A DNA stretch of 64,000 bases, taken from Saprospiraceae bacterium. Its GTDB lineage: Bacteria; Bacteroidota; Bacteroidia; Chitinophagales; Saprospiraceae. The position numbers and the translations under genes were made by a program. The stretch covers positions 40,107 to 104,106 of the forward strand of contig JANWXM010000013.1 in the NCBI GenBank assembly GCA_025055285.1, written 5' to 3'. Of this stretch, positions 61,815-64,000 are shown one piece after another. Every line of letters starts with the position of its first letter. Positions within the stretch are counted from its first letter, which is position 1. The notes under the pieces are model-generated. The model did no database searches. It was given only the letters and a program-made list of their open reading frames with translations, and was not told the DNA's origin.

Positions 61815-63407
61815 TTACACCTTCTGTAGCCAGCTCCGCATCGCGTCTATCAGTTGCTTCAAGTCCGCCGAATGCGGATTGATGGCTAACCGCTCTTCTA
61901 CTATCGCTGTCGCCTGTTCCAGCAAGGTGCGGGCGCGCGTCCGGTCGCCGTCGGTCTGGATTTCTAAAGTACCCAACTTCGCCAGCGCCACAGCCCATTC
62001 GCATTGGATTTGTTCGGCGTGCGGATTGGCCTGCGCCAAGGTTTGGGAGATTTCTAAGACTTTTTCAAAGTACTTCCGGGCTTCGTGCGGCTGTCCGAGG
62101 GCTAAGGCGACGTCGCCCATTTTGGAATTGGCCACGGCCCAGGAGCGTTGGATTTCTTCGGCGTGCGGATTGGCCTTCGCCAAGGTTTGGGTAATGGCGA
62201 AATATTGCTGAAAATAGGTTTGGGCGTTGGGCAGGTTGCCTAAAGCCCCATAGCCATCGCCGATGGAACAGGCGAGATCGGCCCTTTTTAGTTGTTCTTC
62301 CTCGCTGTTGTCGGCGTTTTCGCCGACAGCGATATTCCTCAGCACGGCTTCGGCTAAGGGTAGAAAAACTCGGGCTTCGGTGATTTTTCTGTTGTCTAAT
62401 ATTGCTTTCAACCGCTCTGCCACAGGCCAGCAGCGCTCAAAGTCAGGCAGCAAGCGCTGACGCACCACTTCCGCGGCTAAGGGATGGACGCGATAGCCCT
62501 TGCCGGGGAGGAAATCCAGCCAGCCTCGGGCGACTAAGGCATCTAATCCGGCTCGGAAGTCCTGGTAGCCCTGTGGGTCGTTTTCGCGCTCGATACCCAG
62601 GGTGTCGAGCAGTAGGTGCAGCGGTATGGGCGTTTCGGGCAGCAAGGCCAAATGGAGCAGGCGCGTTTGTTGGTTTTCGTCTAAGTCCGCCAAATCGAAG
62701 AGTTGGGCCAGGATTTGTTCAGGTGTTCCCGTTTGTCCCTGCCATTCGACGCGCACCGGGTCGGTATTGGGCAGGCCGAGGAGTCCGTGGGTAGAGAGTT
62801 TTTGCAGAAGGGTTTGCAGGGTATCGGGCAGGCCTTCCTCGCGGCAGATGCGCAGATGTTTGGCAAGCATTTCGGTCAGCAGGGCGTGGTATCGAATGCG
62901 GGCCAGCAGGCGCTTCAGCCGCTCGGCGTCGTCCGGCGTAGGCGAGTCGTTATCACCCATCCACAGGCGTAAGAAGAGGCGAAAGGCGAAGGCTGCTTCT
63001 AACGGTTCTATGCGAATGACTTGCTTGAAATTCGTCTTGGCGTCGCGGGTGCTGATGAGGCAGGTCCAGCGGCTGAGGGTGCGCTCGAACGTTTCCCGGT
63101 ATTGGGCCAGCAGGCTGCGCTCGTCGGCGTTGTCCAACAGCAGCAGGCCGGTGCGCCCGTTGGCGGTAAGGGCCTCGACGATGCGCTCAAATTTGCGCTG
63201 CGTTTCCCACTCGTCTTTCCAGTCTGGTATGGCGGGCTGGAGGGCGTCCACCAGCTGGAAGTTGTTGGCAAAGGCTTCGGGCACGGTCTTCTGGCCGCAA
63301 GGCAGCCACAGCACGCGCTCGTACTCGCCGCCGTACAGCTCGGCGTAGCGGGCCAGGATGCTGGTCTTGCCCTCGCCGCCCGGGCCGCAGAGACAATGGT
63401 CTTGCAC
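61815..63407 (-). CDS. STAND NTPase (NB-ARC/NACHT-like) with TPR repeats, 3' part of a frameshifted gene
   Basis: This frame encodes the NTPase and sensor of one broken gene; its first possible start is GTG 63407, but the natural start is at 64000. The P-loop GPGGEGKTS begins about ten residues in; LLLLDNAD is the Walker B strand and LISTRDAKTN a sensor-like motif. A winged-helix-like region (about 270-330) is followed by TPR-like repeats to the C-terminus. Two 48-residue units, around QTLAKANPHAEEIQ and QTLAQANPHAEQIQ, are nearly identical at DNA level (35-nt blocks 144 nt apart with one mismatch). STAND proteins of this plan are signal-sensing switches, several of them antiphage. G+C is visibly higher than in the rest of the window. 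Confidence 0.8.
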   Translation of the reverse strand: MQDHCLCGPGGEGKTSILARYAELYGGEYERVLWLPCGQKTVPEAFANNFQLVDALQPAIPDWKDEWETQRKFERIVEALTANGRTGLLLLDNADERSLLAQYRETFERTLSRWTCLISTRDAKTNFKQVIRIEPLEAAFAFRLFLRLWMGDNDSPTPDDAERLKRLLARIRYHALLTEMLAKHLRICREEGLPDTLQTLLQKLSTHGLLGLPNTDPVRVEWQGQTGTPEQILAQLFDLADLDENQQTRLLHLALLPETPIPLHLLLDTLGIERENDPQGYQDFRAGLDALVARGWLDFLPGKGYRVHPLAAEVVRQRLLPDFERCWPVAERLKAILDNRKITEARVFLPLAEAVLRNIAVGENADNSEEEQLKRADLACSIGDGYGALGNLPNAQTYFQQYFAITQTLAKANPHAEEIQRSWAVANSKMGDVALALGQPHEARKYFEKVLEISQTLAQANPHAEQIQCEWAVALAKLGTLEIQTDGDRTRARTLLEQATAIVEERLAINPHSADLKQLIDAMRSWLQKV

Positions 63408-64000
63408 GCTCCCGACACTTTTTCCCGGATTTCCTGAAGGACGTCGTTGCGGCTGTCTTCCATGTACTCAGGCGGGGGCGTGCTGGCAAGGTACTTTTTC
63501 CCCCAGACGGCGGCGGCGCGGTCTTGGGGGGTGCGCTGAGTGAGTAGTTTTATCTCGCGCGCCAGGTCGGCAGCCACCTTCGAAGCCAGGTCTTCTGGTG
63601 TAGTAAAAACGCCGCGGACGCACTCGCGGCGTATGCGCTCTTTGAAGGCGTTTAGTCTGGCTTCGGCCTCGCGTTCGATGAATGTAGGCGGCCAGGGATG
63701 GTCGTCGCTGACGACATAGCAAAGCATCGTCAGGCCGTGCTTTTGAGCGTGGTCGTATTCCAGCTCGGTGATGCTCTTGTCGCTGCCCTCGGGGCAATAG
63801 CCGTAGCGGTGGGCGTAAATGCCGATGAAGACCTGGCATTGCTCGATTTCGGCAAAGCACGCCTCTTTAGGCTCCTGGCCGCGGGCGCCAAAGTGCTCCA
63901 TAACGACGGAGTTTTCTTTCATGCGGCGCAGGGCGTCATCCACGGCTTTGCGGTGCTCCTGGAGGTCTGTGAAGGTGCTGCTGACGAATACGCTGGCCAT
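63008..64000 (-). CDS. DUF4062 domain, 5' part of the same frameshifted STAND gene
   Basis: Starts with ATG at the very right edge (64000). Residues 1-150 match DUF4062, a TIR-related fold: VFVSSTFTDLQEHRKAV, FGARGQEPKEACFAEI, GIYAHRYGYCPEGSDKSITELEYD. About 200 residues in, the frame reads KVSGACKTIV, which fits a strand leading into a P-loop, but the P-loop GPGGEGKT is in the next frame. One missing base near 63392 (GTCTC where GTnCTC is expected) would join them as CKTIVLCGPGGEGKT. Past that point this frame is an Ala/Arg/Pro-rich artefact down to 63008. Sequencing error or real inactivation cannot be told apart here. Confidence 0.8.
   Translation of the reverse strand: MASVFVSSTFTDLQEHRKAVDDALRRMKENSVVMEHFGARGQEPKEACFAEIEQCQVFIGIYAHRYGYCPEGSDKSITELEYDHAQKHGLTMLCYVVSDDHPWPPTFIEREAEARLNAFKERIRRECVRGVFTTPEDLASKVAADLAREIKLLTQRTPQDRAAAVWGKKYLASTPPPEYMEDSRNDVLQEIREKVSGACKTIVSAARAARARPASWPATPSCTAASTSACCGCLAARRPCPKPLPTTSSWWTPSSPPYQTGKTSGKRSANLSASSRPLPPTGAPACCCWTTPTSAACWPNTGKRSSAPSAAGPASSAPATPRRISSKSFA

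Noticed and set aside
62013..62196. Direct DNA repeats considered as a CRISPR-like array
   Set aside because: The repeats are in-frame at 144 nt and encode TPR-like units; there are only two copies and no spacer structure.
62602..63348. Long plus-strand frame opposite the STAND gene
   Set aside because: It is antisense to a motif-supported coding region in G+C-rich DNA and is a Ser/Arg-rich sequence typical of such shadows.

Overview
The window looks like a chromosomal segment of a member of the Bacteroidota. The evidence is a PorP/SprF-like outer-membrane protein of the type IX secretion family, a TonB-dependent receptor with an N-terminal carboxypeptidase-regulatory-like domain, OmpA proteins with PD40-type repeats, a DUF2452 protein, an FtsZ with the long tail after its C-terminal peptide that is usual in this phylum, and many upstream boxes of the form TAnnTTTG, the -7 element of Bacteroidota promoters. 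Shine-Dalgarno sequences are mostly absent, and GTG/TTG starts are fairly common. I cannot name a genus.

Layout. 1-2440 (minus): a coiled-coil protein cut by the left edge, a PPP-type phosphatase and a TPR lipoprotein. 2576-3337 (plus): an alpha/beta hydrolase. 3370-19052 (minus): a nearly complete division and cell-wall (dcw) cluster, transcribed mraZ-rsmH-ftsL-ftsI-murE-mraY-murD-ftsW-murG-murC-ftsQ-ftsA-ftsZ. It makes the lipid-linked peptidoglycan precursor and the core divisome; murF, ddl and ftsK are not in it. The mraZ-truB interval carries MraZ-box-like 10-nt direct repeats on both strands. 19489-30104: mixed housekeeping genes (truB, an Ate-like aminoacyl transferase, DUF2452, a double-parvulin isomerase, a secreted HExxH protein, DinB, dtd, tsaE, ald, trpG/pabA). 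30425-36296 (plus): the six-gene Na+-translocating NADH:quinone reductase operon nqrABCDEF, with a recognisable promoter and a strong terminator. 36409-60311: envelope and metabolic genes (an esterase, a DPP-IV-type peptidase, an acyltransferase, a PorP fusion, an E2-like acyltransferase, a TonB receptor, kup, a GT9 glycosyltransferase, a TMTC-like membrane protein, an OmpA/PD40 protein, dut, a TolC-type protein, msrB, trmN6-like, a GHL10 hydrolase).

60475-64000 is different. It is visibly richer in G+C and holds two damaged ATPase genes: a heavily frameshifted AAA/DUF4143 ATPase, and a DUF4062-STAND NTPase-TPR gene (the NLR-like architecture of many conflict systems) interrupted by one apparent 1-nt frameshift just before its P-loop. 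The latter carries near-identical 144-nt TPR-coding repeats. This is the most likely accessory or defence-related part of the window, but no cognate effector gene is visible before the right edge.

No rRNA, tRNA, CRISPR array, insertion sequence or prophage was recognised. All calls come from reading the sequence; no database search was run.
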